A DNA stretch of 64,000 nt from Bacteroidetes bacterium UBA7674 (GTDB lineage: Bacteria; Bacteroidota; Bacteroidia; Chitinophagales; Chitinophagaceae). A program made the translations under genes and the position numbers. Each line of letters opens with the position of its first letter. Position 1 is the first letter of the stretch. Under the pieces are notes generated by a model. It searched no databases, was not told the DNA's origin, and saw nothing but the letters and a program-made list of their open reading frames with translations. This document shows positions 8,430-18,359 of this stretch, in pieces. Where the stretch lies: assembly GCA_002483105.1 (NCBI GenBank), contig DLHG01000015.1:124001-188000 (forward strand), in the 5' to 3' direction.

Positions 8430-9251
8430 TCATTTTTGGAAGAGCAATGCTATCCAATTGTTGTGTTCCGATGCCTTTAAATGCTTGAATCCGGCTGCTG
8501 TGGCAGCTTCCATAATTATGCCACGGTCTTCTGTCAGTAGCCCGCTCATGAGCATAAAACCATCCTTTTTTAGCTTTATATACATTTCACTCATGTAATT
8601 AAGCAGTATATGACGGTTAATATTGGCTAAAATAACATCGTAATCTGTTTCTGCCAGCTCAATGGAACCCTTCATCGTCGTTATATTTCCACAATTATTG
8701 GCCCCTATATTCTCCACCGTGTTGTCATAACTCCACTCATCATTGTCTATGGCTAATATCTGCCCCGCCCCAAGCATTTCGGCAAGTATAGCTAATATAC
8801 CCGTACCCGTCCCGAAATCGAGCACCTTGCCCCCTTTAAAGTCCATTTTGCTCATTTGCTGCATCATCAGCTGTGTTGTAGCATGATGCCCGGTCCCAAA
8901 CGACATTTTAGGGGTGATCACTATTTCGTATGGAGTATCTACGTCAATGTCATGGAAACCGGCTCTTATCGTACAGAATCCTTCTACCACCACTGGTTCA
9001 AAGTTTGACTCCCATTGGGCATTCCAGTTTTGCTGCTGAATATCCTGTATCGTAAAATTCAGCCCAAAAGGCTGCAGAATCTTTTTAAGTTCTTCTTCGC
9101 TATAATCGGCTGAAGGCACATAAGCTATTACCTGCGCTTCGTGTTCTTCAAAGCCTTCGTAGCGAATATTCTCCAGTAAAGCTATCAATATATCTTTCTG
9201 CTCCTGGGCAGCTGTAGCTATAGTTATCTGTTTGTAGTCCATTTCTTTCAT
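8430..9251 (-). CDS. prmA: Ribosomal protein L11 methyltransferase PrmA
   Basis: A SAM-dependent enzyme that methylates lysines of ribosomal protein L11. The N-terminal part (SEEELKKILQPFGL, then QNWNAQWESNFEPV) matches the substrate-recognition domain and linker. The catalytic domain shows PKMSFGTGHHATTQLMMQ and VLDFGTGTGILAILAEMLGAGQILAIDND, the SAM loop, followed by DVILANINRHILL, the NxN-type catalytic motif of PrmA. The open frame extends upstream to a TTG at 9287, but that would place the start inside the terminator hairpin of the preceding gene. The ATG at 9251 (MKEMDYKQ) is chosen, giving 273 residues; a second ATG lies at 9242. Confidence 0.94.
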   Translation of the reverse strand: MKEMDYKQITIATAAQEQKDILIALLENIRYEGFEEHEAQVIAYVPSADYSEEELKKILQPFGLNFTIQDIQQQNWNAQWESNFEPVVVEGFCTIRAGFHDIDVDTPYEIVITPKMSFGTGHHATTQLMMQQMSKMDFKGGKVLDFGTGTGILAILAEMLGAGQILAIDNDEWSYDNTVENIGANNCGNITTMKGSIELAETDYDVILANINRHILLNYMSEMYIKLKKDGFMLMSGLLTEDRGIIMEAATAAGFKHLKASEHNNWIALLFQK

Positions 9252-9265
9252 TCTATTATAAAGCA

Positions 9266-9293
9266 AAAGGGTTGTACCTGAGTACAACCCTTT
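9266..9293 (-). terminator. Terminator after the PorE-like gene
   Basis: The stem AAAGGGTTGTAC/GTACAACCCTTT has a four-base loop and is followed on the minus strand by TTTGCTTTAT. It ends the surface-protein transcript just before prmA. Confidence 0.82.
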
Positions 9294-9313
9294 CTATATC
9301 GTTACTTAATTAA

Positions 9314-11500
9314 TTACGGATTAACCTGGGAGCCATTTTTCAGCACGTCCGGACCGGCTTCTTCATCCGACTCGTCAATTGGAACTTGCAGATTAGCAGC
9401 TTGTGCATCCATATCACCAGGCTTAGCACTATCGTATATCACACGGCGGGTAGGCACATCGCTTACTACGCGGAATTCAGTACGACGGTTAAGTTGGCGT
9501 CCTTCCGGATTATCTTTTCCTGAAACAGTGTTAGGAGCAGCAGGATTCTTTTCACCATATCCTTTAGCTATCATCCTTTCTTTAGCAATACCTGCAGTTT
9601 CAAGGTAGTTAACTACTGCTTGTGCGCGGCGCTTAGAAAGATTGATGTTGTACTCGTCTGCACCTTTAGCATCAGCGAAAGAATATATCTCAACACTCAA
9701 TGATGGATTATCTACCATGAAGTGTACTAAAGAATCCATTGAAGCTATTGATTCAGGACGAAGTGTTGCTTTATCATAATCATAGTAAACATTGCTCACC
9801 ATAAAGCCATTAGATACCGCATCAAGATATACAACTACAGTTACAGTATCTCCCGGATCGCTACGCTTAACGTCCATAGTGCTTACTGTAGCACGCGTAG
9901 AAGAGAAACCTTCTTTATCCGCTGTGATCACATAAGTGTTGCCACGGGTAAGTGCAAAACCGAACGCACCATCAGCTGAATTGAACACGTTTGGTTCAGT
10001 TGATTTTTGGTCGGCCATTTTAACAGCCACACCCGGAACCAGTTCTTGTGTTTTACGATCCAATACTTTACCAATTACTACAAGCTTAGGCTCATAAAGC
10101 ACACGCCAGATGTCATCACAACATGTTGGGTTCTTCAATGCCATAGAACCGATACGGTTGGATACGATATAAGCATCACGACGGCCTACAGGATCTTTAA
10201 TGTAATACAATTCATCTGCAGGAGTATTAATAGGGAAACCTAAGTTCGCTATATCAGTATATCTTGACGGGCCACCCGCAGCAGAGAATATATCAAAACC
10301 ACCGAAACCTACTTGTCCGTTAGAAGCGAAATATAATCTGCCTTCTTCTGAATCATACACAGGCGTCCACTCATCTCTTTCAGTATTGATTTGTTTACCA
10401 CCATTTTGCGGACGGCGATATTGCTTAGTACGAGGATCGTAGATAGAATACCAGATATCATAACCACCACGGGTTTGCAGCTTACGATCTGAAGAGAAGA
10501 ACAATACTTCTTTCTTACCAACTTTAGCCATATACGGATGCGTACTCGATGCATCACTTTCATTAATACCGTCACCTAATTGCTTTGGTTTAGACCAGTC
10601 ATTGGCTTCCTTTTCAAAAACAGACTCGTATATCTTACACCTTGAAATAAATAGACCTGAGTCGCCTAATTCTTCTTTACACTTCGTAAAGTAGAAACGG
10701 TCTCCACCAGGGCTGAAACAACCATTACTGGTATGTACACCCGGCTCATTGAATTTTCCGTCAATGAATTTCAAAGCCCATTGGAAGGTATCAGTTACCG
10801 GAGTGAAATATTGTTTACGCGAAGTCATAAAGCGCGCAACATACTCATCAGCATTCCTGTTATTCTTTTCAATTTCTGTATTCTGACGCATTGTAGAGAA
10901 CAGAAGGCCAGTATCACCTAGTGGTACAGGAGCAGACTCTGTATATGCAGAGTTTACGTTAGGGCCTGCGTTTACTATAGTTACAGCTTGAGGGTTTTTG
11001 ATAGATTGTTTTGCCATTTCACAACCGGCGATCAACTTATCAGCTACCTTCTTTTCTTTCTTAAATGTTTTAAGATTATCTGCTTTGAATTGATTGAAAG
11101 CAATTAATGCTTTATCATATTCTCCTTGTTGCTTCAGCATCATACCCTCTTTCAATTTGGCGAAAGGATAAATGCCTTTTGCTAAAGAATACGCTTCCTG
11201 GTAGTAGTGAGCGGCAGCATGATAATCACGCGTTGCTTCATAACATTCTGCTAACTGAAATGTTATGTACGGATTACGTTCCTGTTCTTGCTTAAGTTGT
11301 TGATAATACTCAGCAGCATTAAAGTAGCTACCTTCCTTAAACAGGTTATCTGCTTCGCGCAATTTCTTGTAATACGGAAGCTTGGTTATGGGATCATTTG
11401 CCTTATTCCTGATCTTATCCTTGCGTTTCTGAGCACTCGCATCAAACTGTAAAGTCACCAGTACAGTAGCTAATATCAGAAGCAGCCAATTTTTTCTCAT
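9314..11500 (-). CDS. PorE-like OmpA-family protein of the type IX secretion/gliding machinery
   Basis: A 728-residue envelope protein with a signal peptide (residues 1-23, ending DASAQ). The domain order is a TPR region (about 40-160, with FNAAEYYQQLKQ and DYHAAAHYYQEAYSLAKG), a PD40/WD40-type beta-propeller (about 190-460, with SSDRKLQTRGGYDIWYSIYD and LYFASNGQVGFGGFDIF), a carboxypeptidase-regulatory-like domain (about 470-545), and an OmpA C-terminal peptidoglycan-binding domain (about 570-680, with IYSFADAKGADEYNINLSKRRAQAV). This is the architecture described for PorE, which links the T9SS to peptidoglycan. The acidic tail of about 50 residues has no clear match. It lies downstream of a PorP/SprF gene and a type B cargo gene. 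PorE identity rather than another OmpA paralogue is inference. Confidence 0.85.
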   Translation of the reverse strand: MRKNWLLLILATVLVTLQFDASAQKRKDKIRNKANDPITKLPYYKKLREADNLFKEGSYFNAAEYYQQLKQEQERNPYITFQLAECYEATRDYHAAAHYYQEAYSLAKGIYPFAKLKEGMMLKQQGEYDKALIAFNQFKADNLKTFKKEKKVADKLIAGCEMAKQSIKNPQAVTIVNAGPNVNSAYTESAPVPLGDTGLLFSTMRQNTEIEKNNRNADEYVARFMTSRKQYFTPVTDTFQWALKFIDGKFNEPGVHTSNGCFSPGGDRFYFTKCKEELGDSGLFISRCKIYESVFEKEANDWSKPKQLGDGINESDASSTHPYMAKVGKKEVLFFSSDRKLQTRGGYDIWYSIYDPRTKQYRRPQNGGKQINTERDEWTPVYDSEEGRLYFASNGQVGFGGFDIFSAAGGPSRYTDIANLGFPINTPADELYYIKDPVGRRDAYIVSNRIGSMALKNPTCCDDIWRVLYEPKLVVIGKVLDRKTQELVPGVAVKMADQKSTEPNVFNSADGAFGFALTRGNTYVITADKEGFSSTRATVSTMDVKRSDPGDTVTVVVYLDAVSNGFMVSNVYYDYDKATLRPESIASMDSLVHFMVDNPSLSVEIYSFADAKGADEYNINLSKRRAQAVVNYLETAGIAKERMIAKGYGEKNPAAPNTVSGKDNPEGRQLNRRTEFRVVSDVPTRRVIYDSAKPGDMDAQAANLQVPIDESDEEAGPDVLKNGSQVNP

Positions 11501-11540
11501 GTTCGTGAGCGTTGTTAATGGGTATAAATATATAAATTGG

Positions 11541-11584
11541 TTCTAAAAAAAAGAAAGGGCAGATGATTTTTTTTGCCCTTTCTC
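11541..11584 (-). terminator. Terminator after the PorP/SprF gene
   Basis: The stem AGAAAGGGCA/TGCCCTTTCT has a 12-base A/T-rich loop and is followed on the minus strand by a run of eight T. It separates the adhesin-sprF transcript from the PorE-like gene, which therefore probably has its own promoter in the remaining space. Confidence 0.85.
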
Positions 11585-11607
11585 AGATATATTTTTATTT
11601 AGCTAGC

Positions 11608-12654
11608 CTAGAAGCGTGCGCAAGGTTGTACTTTCTTGTGCGCAAAATCAAGCAAATTAGGCGCTATATAGCGGAGAGATATCTCAAATCCACCATTTCC
11701 ATTGGAAGCATTTTTTAGAGAAGATGTATTATAATCATAGCTTATACCAAAACGGAAACCCTTCAATTCGAAGCCTAAAGTTGCCATTATAGCATCAGAA
11801 CTACGGTACCAGCCACTCAGGAATATTGAAGTTGCATTGCTACGTACATCAGGAACACCTAATATATAATTAAATTCATTACCTACGATCAGTTCAGTAG
11901 CAGTTGATTGTGACTGATACAATGCTGCAGGACGTATACTGAAATTATCACTTACATATGCAATAACACCCAGTTGTCCGTTATAACGCATTCCCAACCC
12001 AACATCAGCATTTTGCTTTTTCATTACGGATTCTGACGGCTGATTGATATTATTTGCACCTAAACCTAATGCATAACTGATGTTCTCGTTAATAGCATGC
12101 TGAAAGCTTAAGCCTGCATTAATTGTAAAGTAGTTGGTCTTATTGTTAATATAAGGAGTTAGTGCTGACGTTCCCGGATTGAACGTACCATTCCTGAATT
12201 CATCATCAAAATACAGCTTAGAAAGATCAAAGCTCTTTTCTGAATAACCACCCTGCACACCAAGAGATATCAATTTATCTGCTTTAGAACCCAGATATTT
12301 ACCATATGCTACTGAAAGCAGTCCGGTAAAATTCGTAAGATTAGCATCACCGGCTTTGTCATTATATACTTGTCCGCCTATAGCCAGGTAATCATCTGTA
12401 GAAAGATCATGAATAACAGGCATGTCAAAAGACGCAGCATAAGTAACAAAAGGGACTGTTACGCTCTTCCACTGATTACGATATACAGCTGCAACACGGT
12501 ACTGGCCATTGAAGCCACCTGTAAACGAAGGGTTTACGATCAACGGAGCAGCATCAAACTGTGTGAAGTGTACGTCTTGAGCCTGAACACTTTGAGCGCT
12601 TAATGAAAGTGCTAATAACAGGCCTGCACGGGTTAAATTCCTTTTACTAATCAT
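11608..12654 (-). CDS. PorP/SprF-family type IX secretion outer-membrane protein
   Basis: A 348-residue outer-membrane beta-barrel of the PorP/SprF family. The signal peptide ends at QSVQAQ, and the mature start DVHFTQFDAAPLIVNPSFTGGFNGQYRVAAVYRNQW is the diagnostic block of the family (x-FTQ-x-NPAxxG-x-RNQW). Repeated amphipathic strands ending in aromatic residues run to the C-terminus. In gliding Bacteroidota, SprF is needed to secrete and attach the adhesin SprB, and each SprF paralogue is usually paired with one type B cargo. Here the gene starts 23 bases after the 963-residue adhesin gene, so that protein is its likely client. Confidence 0.93.
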   Translation of the reverse strand: MISKRNLTRAGLLLALSLSAQSVQAQDVHFTQFDAAPLIVNPSFTGGFNGQYRVAAVYRNQWKSVTVPFVTYAASFDMPVIHDLSTDDYLAIGGQVYNDKAGDANLTNFTGLLSVAYGKYLGSKADKLISLGVQGGYSEKSFDLSKLYFDDEFRNGTFNPGTSALTPYINNKTNYFTINAGLSFQHAINENISYALGLGANNINQPSESVMKKQNADVGLGMRYNGQLGVIAYVSDNFSIRPAALYQSQSTATELIVGNEFNYILGVPDVRSNATSIFLSGWYRSSDAIMATLGFELKGFRFGISYDYNTSSLKNASNGNGGFEISLRYIAPNLLDFAHKKVQPCARF

Positions 12655-12677
12655 GATGTTCTTACCTTAAAATGGCG

Positions 12678-15569
12678 TTATCTAATTAATGTTATGTTTC
12701 CTTGTTTGTAAAATCTCTCATTGGTACTGGTAAAGGCTTCCACCATATACACATATACTCCGAGTGGTTGTGGCTCACCGTTAAACGTGCCATCCCAGCC
12801 TTCATTAATGTCCTTGGTTTCAAATACCACCTGTCCCCAACGGTTGAAAATACGGAAATATTCCAATGTTGCAATACCTTTCTTTACAATTTTTAATCTG
12901 CCGTTTACATCTGTACCCGGGATAAAGGCATTCGGTACATCTAATACCGACTCATTTGTTACCAGTACATCTATAGAATCTCTGGCCTCACAACCCCACT
13001 CACTCTTAGCTTCCACATAGTATCGTGTGTTCACCGTAGGGCTGGCTATCGGGTTAGAGATGTCATCATCGCTAAGGCCTGCCGGAGGGAACCATGCATA
13101 ATACAGTGCATTACCACCGGGGTTCATTTGATATGTCTCACCTGGCCATATTCTAACAGAATCAGGTAGTGAGATAACTGTATTAGAGTGTACAGCTACA
13201 TCAAGGTCAAAAGTATCGGTACAGCCGTATTGGTCAGTTATTACCAGGTTGTAGGTGATGCCTGCTTCAGGATATACTGTAGGGTTCGGACTCGTTACAT
13301 CACTTATGTTTTGATCTGGAGACCATTGGTAAGTTACACCACCGCTTGCAGTCAGCAACACAGTATCACGAGGGCAAATATCGCTGTTCAAAGGCGTGGC
13401 AGTGCCAAAGTTACCCGGATGCACTACTATATTCATTGTATCTGCACCCACACATCCTATTGGTGTGCTTACATTCACTATCACTTCTACATTATTATCT
13501 CCGTGATATACAAAGTGATAAGGATTGATGCTGTCCGCGTCGTTATCTTCTGCAAGGCTCCAGTCATAGGTATAGTTGCTATACCAGGAAGGTAATACTT
13601 CTACTTCTATATCGGCAGGTACCCATTGGCATATCTCCCTGTCCGGACCAAGGAACACTTGTGGTATAGGCTGAACATCTACAGTGAAGCTTTTTACGAT
13701 ATCAGGACAGTTTGGATACGTTGCAGTTATTACATAAGTAGCACTTGTATCAGGAGTGATGATCGGGTCTATCAGGAACGGATCGCTCACACCTACTGAC
13801 GGTGTCCAGTGGTAAGTAAATTCTACAGGCCCGTTCGCACGAACTGCTATTATCTCACCCTGGCAAATTGAAGTATCTACGTTCTCCAGTGTGAAGTCAT
13901 TAGGTATTACATGAATACTGATGGTGTCATATCCCGGACAAGATGCTATAGTTGGTGTAGCCATTACATAGTAGGTAATGTCACCGGTAGGTGTCGTTGT
14001 CGGGTTAGGAGTATTTGTGTTGTCTAGATAAGTAGGAGGAGACCATGTAAAAGAATAGGTCTGGTTAGATGGCGTTACTGTCGGTTGGAACTGGTACGAA
14101 GCTCCCAAGCATAGATTAAAGTCCGCCCCAAGGTCCACTACAGGTTCATCAGCGATAGTAATAGTAATAGTATTGTGTACCGGAGCACAACCCGAACCGG
14201 GCAGTGATGCGATCATTGTGTATGTAGTCGTCTGTGTAGGAGACATTGTTGGTGTAAGAACATCAACACTATCTACGGTAAGCGCAGGAGTCCACTGGAT
14301 AGTAAGAATTGTATCAGCAATAGAAAATACGTCTACGCTCTCGAAACGGCATATAGCAGTATCCGGTGTAAGTATATTTGCGTATAGCGAATCGTAGATA
14401 TTCATTTGCACAGTGTCTACATAAGTGACACCGTTACAGTTGAAAGGGGCTTTTATGTACAGTATTACTGTCTTAGGTCCTACAGGAGGTACCGCGAGTC
14501 CATAAACAAATGCAGATGCTGATATTTGACCGCCTGGTATAATGATACTGTCAGCTATTGGTGTGTAATCATATCCTGGCACTGCAGTACCGCCAATGTC
14601 GAATTTCACTACATAATCAAAGGCCGGAGTATCATTCAATGTAAATACGAATTGACCTGGTAAGCATTCCCTTACACAATAAGGTTCAGGAGCTATAAGG
14701 CCACCACCACCTATTGGCTCAACGGTTACGCTGTTAGAGCTTAAGCTACCTGCTTTCAGGAAAGTGCCCGAATCCCATCCCGGATCTGATGCATCAGCAA
14801 TAGCTAATTTCAGGTGATATGTTAGGCAGGGTGTAACAGCAGATAAAGCTGTTAGTACCGTAGTAAAACCGTTATAAGCAATAGTAGTACCATTTAAATT
14901 CGCAACATAATATTGCGTAAACGGAGAGCCAGGCCCCATAGAATTGCAGAAGGTAACTATGTTACCTGCTGTAGGTTGAGGAACAGCCTGTGCAGGGTCA
15001 GTGGTACTATTGATAGTAACACCGATATTTGTACCCGGGATAAGAGCAATGTTGGGAGATCCAGTAATACCGGGGCCTGAAATGAAGAAGCCGAATGCGT
15101 CATTGAACTGGGAACATGAATAAGTATCATACTCTTCAGAGCCAAATACATAGTCAAATTTTATAGAGTCACCCGCAGGTATAAAGTCAAACTCAAGGAT
15201 ACATTTATCAAAAGTGCTTTGGCCTGAAAGTATATTCAAGTCGGGATCACTACCATTATTATTGCCATATCCCGCAAAATCGCTCTCTATACCGTCTGCA
15301 CCCACACCATTGATTCCGCTTTGTGCCAGGCCGGTAGTTAAAAGAATACCACTATCCAAACCCAGGTTACTCGCCGTTGCTACAAAGATACCGTTTGACT
15401 CACCAGGGCAGTTCAATACAGCATTTGATACAGAAACACCCGTACCTGTCAATTTAGCAGCAAGCGCGGTAGCTGTTTGGTTGGGTGTAACTACAAGCTG
15501 AGCCTTTGCGAGATAGCTAAAGGTTATTGCTATAAAAGATAGGAAAAGTATATAAACATTTTTTTTCAT
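12678..15569 (-). CDS. Large secreted adhesin-like protein: choice-of-anchor L, Ig/PKD-like repeats, type B T9SS sorting domain
   Basis: A 963-residue secreted protein with a signal peptide ending in YLAKAQ. Residues of about 25-280 form a choice-of-anchor L domain, recognised by FDYVFGSEEYDTYSCSQFNDAFGFFISGPG. The middle holds roughly six Ig/PKD-like modules repeating a pattern of Cys, a TWSP/QWSP-like strand and a PTVTPxxxxTYxVxAT strand. The C-terminus (about 875-963) is a gliding-associated type B sorting domain: VPNAFIPGTDVNGRL, then FRIFNRWGQVVFETKD, GWDGTFNG, and a final strand ending in GNITLIR. The protein is therefore exported by T9SS and held at the surface with help of the downstream PorP/SprF protein. 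A role in adhesion or gliding is inferred from architecture. Confidence 0.93.
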   Translation of the reverse strand: MKKNVYILFLSFIAITFSYLAKAQLVVTPNQTATALAAKLTGTGVSVSNAVLNCPGESNGIFVATASNLGLDSGILLTTGLAQSGINGVGADGIESDFAGYGNNNGSDPDLNILSGQSTFDKCILEFDFIPAGDSIKFDYVFGSEEYDTYSCSQFNDAFGFFISGPGITGSPNIALIPGTNIGVTINSTTDPAQAVPQPTAGNIVTFCNSMGPGSPFTQYYVANLNGTTIAYNGFTTVLTALSAVTPCLTYHLKLAIADASDPGWDSGTFLKAGSLSSNSVTVEPIGGGGLIAPEPYCVRECLPGQFVFTLNDTPAFDYVVKFDIGGTAVPGYDYTPIADSIIIPGGQISASAFVYGLAVPPVGPKTVILYIKAPFNCNGVTYVDTVQMNIYDSLYANILTPDTAICRFESVDVFSIADTILTIQWTPALTVDSVDVLTPTMSPTQTTTYTMIASLPGSGCAPVHNTITITIADEPVVDLGADFNLCLGASYQFQPTVTPSNQTYSFTWSPPTYLDNTNTPNPTTTPTGDITYYVMATPTIASCPGYDTISIHVIPNDFTLENVDTSICQGEIIAVRANGPVEFTYHWTPSVGVSDPFLIDPIITPDTSATYVITATYPNCPDIVKSFTVDVQPIPQVFLGPDREICQWVPADIEVEVLPSWYSNYTYDWSLAEDNDADSINPYHFVYHGDNNVEVIVNVSTPIGCVGADTMNIVVHPGNFGTATPLNSDICPRDTVLLTASGGVTYQWSPDQNISDVTSPNPTVYPEAGITYNLVITDQYGCTDTFDLDVAVHSNTVISLPDSVRIWPGETYQMNPGGNALYYAWFPPAGLSDDDISNPIASPTVNTRYYVEAKSEWGCEARDSIDVLVTNESVLDVPNAFIPGTDVNGRLKIVKKGIATLEYFRIFNRWGQVVFETKDINEGWDGTFNGEPQPLGVYVYMVEAFTSTNERFYKQGNITLIR

Positions 15570-15730
15570 AAACTGTTGCTTAGTGTTACCAGACGATTAT
15601 TGTACCTTAAGAGCAATAGACGGGTAAAAAAATGAAAAAGTTTGCCTTTTAACGAAAGAATGTTCCAAAAATAGGCTTTTTATAAATGTCTTGCAACACT
15701 ATTTTGTCCCCTGAGACTTTATTAAAATTG

Positions 15731-15738
15731 TACATTTG
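15731..15738 (+). promoter_or_regulatory. Candidate -7 element of the ftsK promoter
   Basis: TACATTTG matches TAnnTTTG and ends 16 bases before the ATG at 15755. A TTTG lies at 15703-15706, a 24-base spacing that is longer than the usual 19. Confidence 0.5.
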
Positions 15739-15754
15739 CGCTTCGTTTTCCTCT

Positions 15755-18292
15755 ATGGCAACAAACAAAAAGAAAAGTAAAAAGGTCGCAGCTCCTCCGG
15801 AATCCCCCGTCACTCAGTTGTCCGATGGGCGTAAAAAGGAGATCAGGTTAGGAATAGGCATCCTATTCCTGCTATTTGGCGCATTTATATGTTTTTCTAT
15901 AATAAGCTATTTCTTTACCTGGCAGGCCGATCAGGATAAGCTAATGGCTGGTAGTGGCTTTTCTCATTATATTTTTGAAAACAAGGATTCTGTTGCCAAT
16001 TGGGGTGGTAGAATGGGTGCTTTTATGTCTCATATGCTGGTTTTCAGGGGCGTAGGTGTCGCCTCACTAGCTATCGCATTGTGGATAACTTCACTGGGCA
16101 TCAATATATTATATACTAAAAAGGCCATCCCGGTTTTAAGGTATCTGCGCTGGTTGTCCATCGTTTTGCTGGTTACCGGCCCTATACTGGCATACCTGAT
16201 GCCTAATGCTGACTTCTCTTTTGGCGGAGCCTGGGGCAACGAAGCTATAGAATACTCAAATGGCGTTATGGGCAAAGGCGGAACCGGGCTATTACTGTTT
16301 GGAATAGCCTGTTTTTTCATATTTGTTGTATTTGCTCTTGATATCTCACCTCTGCTGCGCGGCGCTAAACGTACTGCACAAGCAGTAGCAACTGCCATGA
16401 CGCCAACACCTGTGGTGTTACCTGAGGAGGAAGAAGACGTGGCTGATGGTGACACAGATAAGAATAACAAAAAAGCTCACCAAAAAGATGATGAACATCG
16501 CCCGATGGCTGTAATAGCCGACGACGAAGCAGAGGAGCTGATGTCCATGAGCATAAACGAAAAACAGGGTGATATGGTTGAGCAATCAACTCATACTAAT
16601 ACCTTGCTCAACGAAGGCGAAGAAGAGGAAGAAGAAGAGTACGAAGAGGAAGATGTTGAAGAAGAAGAAACCGAAGAAGAGGAAGAAGAAGCTGCTGAAG
16701 ATACTGCCGGGCTTTCCTTCGAAGTGATCGCTAAAAAAGACGACGAAACTATAATCAAGAACGGAGCGCATATAAGCATCGGCAACAATGAGCCTTATGC
16801 TCCTGAACTGGACTTGCCTAGCTACAAGTTCCCTACACTTGACTTATTGGAAGATCGCTCGCAAGAGATCATTCAACTGGACAAGGAAGAACTGGAAAAA
16901 AATAAAACGCAAATTATCCAGACGCTGAAAAGCTTTGGTATTGAGATACAACGCATCAGTGCCACAGTAGGCCCTACCGTTACACTTTATGAAATAGTTC
17001 CCGCAGAAGGTGTTCGTATCTCCAAGATACGTAACCTGGAAGATGACATCGCCCTAAACCTTGCTGCACTTGGCATTCGTATCATTGCCCCTATACCGGG
17101 ACGTGGTACCATTGGTATAGAAGTACCAAATGCCAATAAGCAGATCGTCTCCATGCGCGCACTTTTATCCAGTGAGAAATTCGCCAACTCTAAAATGAGT
17201 TTGCCGATAGCATTGGGTAAAAAGATTGACAACGAAAACTACATTGTTGACCTCGCCACTATGCCACACTTGCTGATGGCAGGTGCAACAGGCCAGGGTA
17301 AGTCTGTTGGTATCAATGCCATACTTGTATCACTGTTGTATAAGAAGCATCCATCACAACTGAAGTTTGTATTGGTAGATCCTAAGAAGGTAGAGCTTTC
17401 TATTTACAAAACTATTGAGAAACACTTCCTGGCAAAACTGCCTAACGAAGAAGAAGCCATCATCACCGATACCAAAAAGGTGATCTATACACTGAATGCT
17501 CTGTGTATAGAAATGGATAACCGTTATGAGCTATTAAAAGAAGCAGGAGCGCGTAACATAAAAGAGTACAACGATAAATTCATCGCGCGCAGGCTAAACC
17601 CTGAACGTGGCCATAAATACTTACCATTTATCGTACTGGTAGTAGATGAGTTTGCCGACCTTATAATGACTGCCGGTAAGGAAGTAGAAGTACCCATCGC
17701 TCGTTTGGCGCAGCTAGCGCGTGCGGTAGGTATTCACCTCATCATTGCCACACAGCGTCCATCTGTGAACGTTATTACAGGTACCATCAAAGCCAACTTC
17801 CCGGGTCGTATCGCTTTCAAGGTTTCCGCTAAGGTCGATTCCCGCACCATCCTCGACACAGGTGGCGCAGAACAGCTGATAGGACGTGGTGACATGCTGG
17901 TATCTCATGGCAGCGAACTCCTGCGTGTGCAGTGCGCTTTCGTTGACACCCCGGAAGTGGAGAACGTAGTTGAGTTCATCGGTTCTCAACGCGGATATCC
18001 TTCAGCATTTGAATTACCTGAATATGAAGGTGACGAAGAGGAAAATAAGACAGTTGACCTGACAGAAAGGGATGACCTTTTTGAAGACTGTGCCAGGTTT
18101 GTTGTCACAAATCAGTCAGGTTCTACATCTATGTTGCAACGCCGTTTTAACCTCGGATACAACCGTGCAGGGCGTATCATGGACCAATTAGAGGCCGCAG
18201 GACTGGTTGGCCCCGCTAAAGGAAGCAAACCAAGAGAAGTTATTTATAAGTCTGTAGCAGACTTGGAACAGTTTTTGGATAACAACATCTAA
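15755..18292 (+). CDS. ftsK: DNA translocase FtsK
   Basis: An 845-residue septal DNA pump that clears and aligns chromosome termini during division. The N-terminus has a basic stretch and then four hydrophobic helices (about 25-200). A linker at about 280-335 contains a long run of Glu/Asp. The motor has Walker A GATGQGKS at about 510-517 and Walker B VVDEFAD near 629-635, and the ATQRPSVNVITG motif. The C-terminal gamma winged helix (VTNQSGSTSMLQRRFNLGYNRAGRIMDQLEAAGLVGP) reads KOPS-type polar sequences. The frame is open for 23 more codons upstream, but those residues are unlike FtsK and would overlap the promoter, so the ATG at 15755 is chosen. The acidic linker is longer than in enterobacterial proteins. 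Confidence 0.96.
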   Translation: MATNKKKSKKVAAPPESPVTQLSDGRKKEIRLGIGILFLLFGAFICFSIISYFFTWQADQDKLMAGSGFSHYIFENKDSVANWGGRMGAFMSHMLVFRGVGVASLAIALWITSLGINILYTKKAIPVLRYLRWLSIVLLVTGPILAYLMPNADFSFGGAWGNEAIEYSNGVMGKGGTGLLLFGIACFFIFVVFALDISPLLRGAKRTAQAVATAMTPTPVVLPEEEEDVADGDTDKNNKKAHQKDDEHRPMAVIADDEAEELMSMSINEKQGDMVEQSTHTNTLLNEGEEEEEEEYEEEDVEEEETEEEEEEAAEDTAGLSFEVIAKKDDETIIKNGAHISIGNNEPYAPELDLPSYKFPTLDLLEDRSQEIIQLDKEELEKNKTQIIQTLKSFGIEIQRISATVGPTVTLYEIVPAEGVRISKIRNLEDDIALNLAALGIRIIAPIPGRGTIGIEVPNANKQIVSMRALLSSEKFANSKMSLPIALGKKIDNENYIVDLATMPHLLMAGATGQGKSVGINAILVSLLYKKHPSQLKFVLVDPKKVELSIYKTIEKHFLAKLPNEEEAIITDTKKVIYTLNALCIEMDNRYELLKEAGARNIKEYNDKFIARRLNPERGHKYLPFIVLVVDEFADLIMTAGKEVEVPIARLAQLARAVGIHLIIATQRPSVNVITGTIKANFPGRIAFKVSAKVDSRTILDTGGAEQLIGRGDMLVSHGSELLRVQCAFVDTPEVENVVEFIGSQRGYPSAFELPEYEGDEEENKTVDLTERDDLFEDCARFVVTNQSGSTSMLQRRFNLGYNRAGRIMDQLEAAGLVGPAKGSKPREVIYKSVADLEQFLDNNI

Positions 18293-18359
18293 ACCTTAGT
18301 ATTTGAGGTTTGTATAGATAAACATTGATTTTTAATTAACATTTTTCGAAGAACACTAA

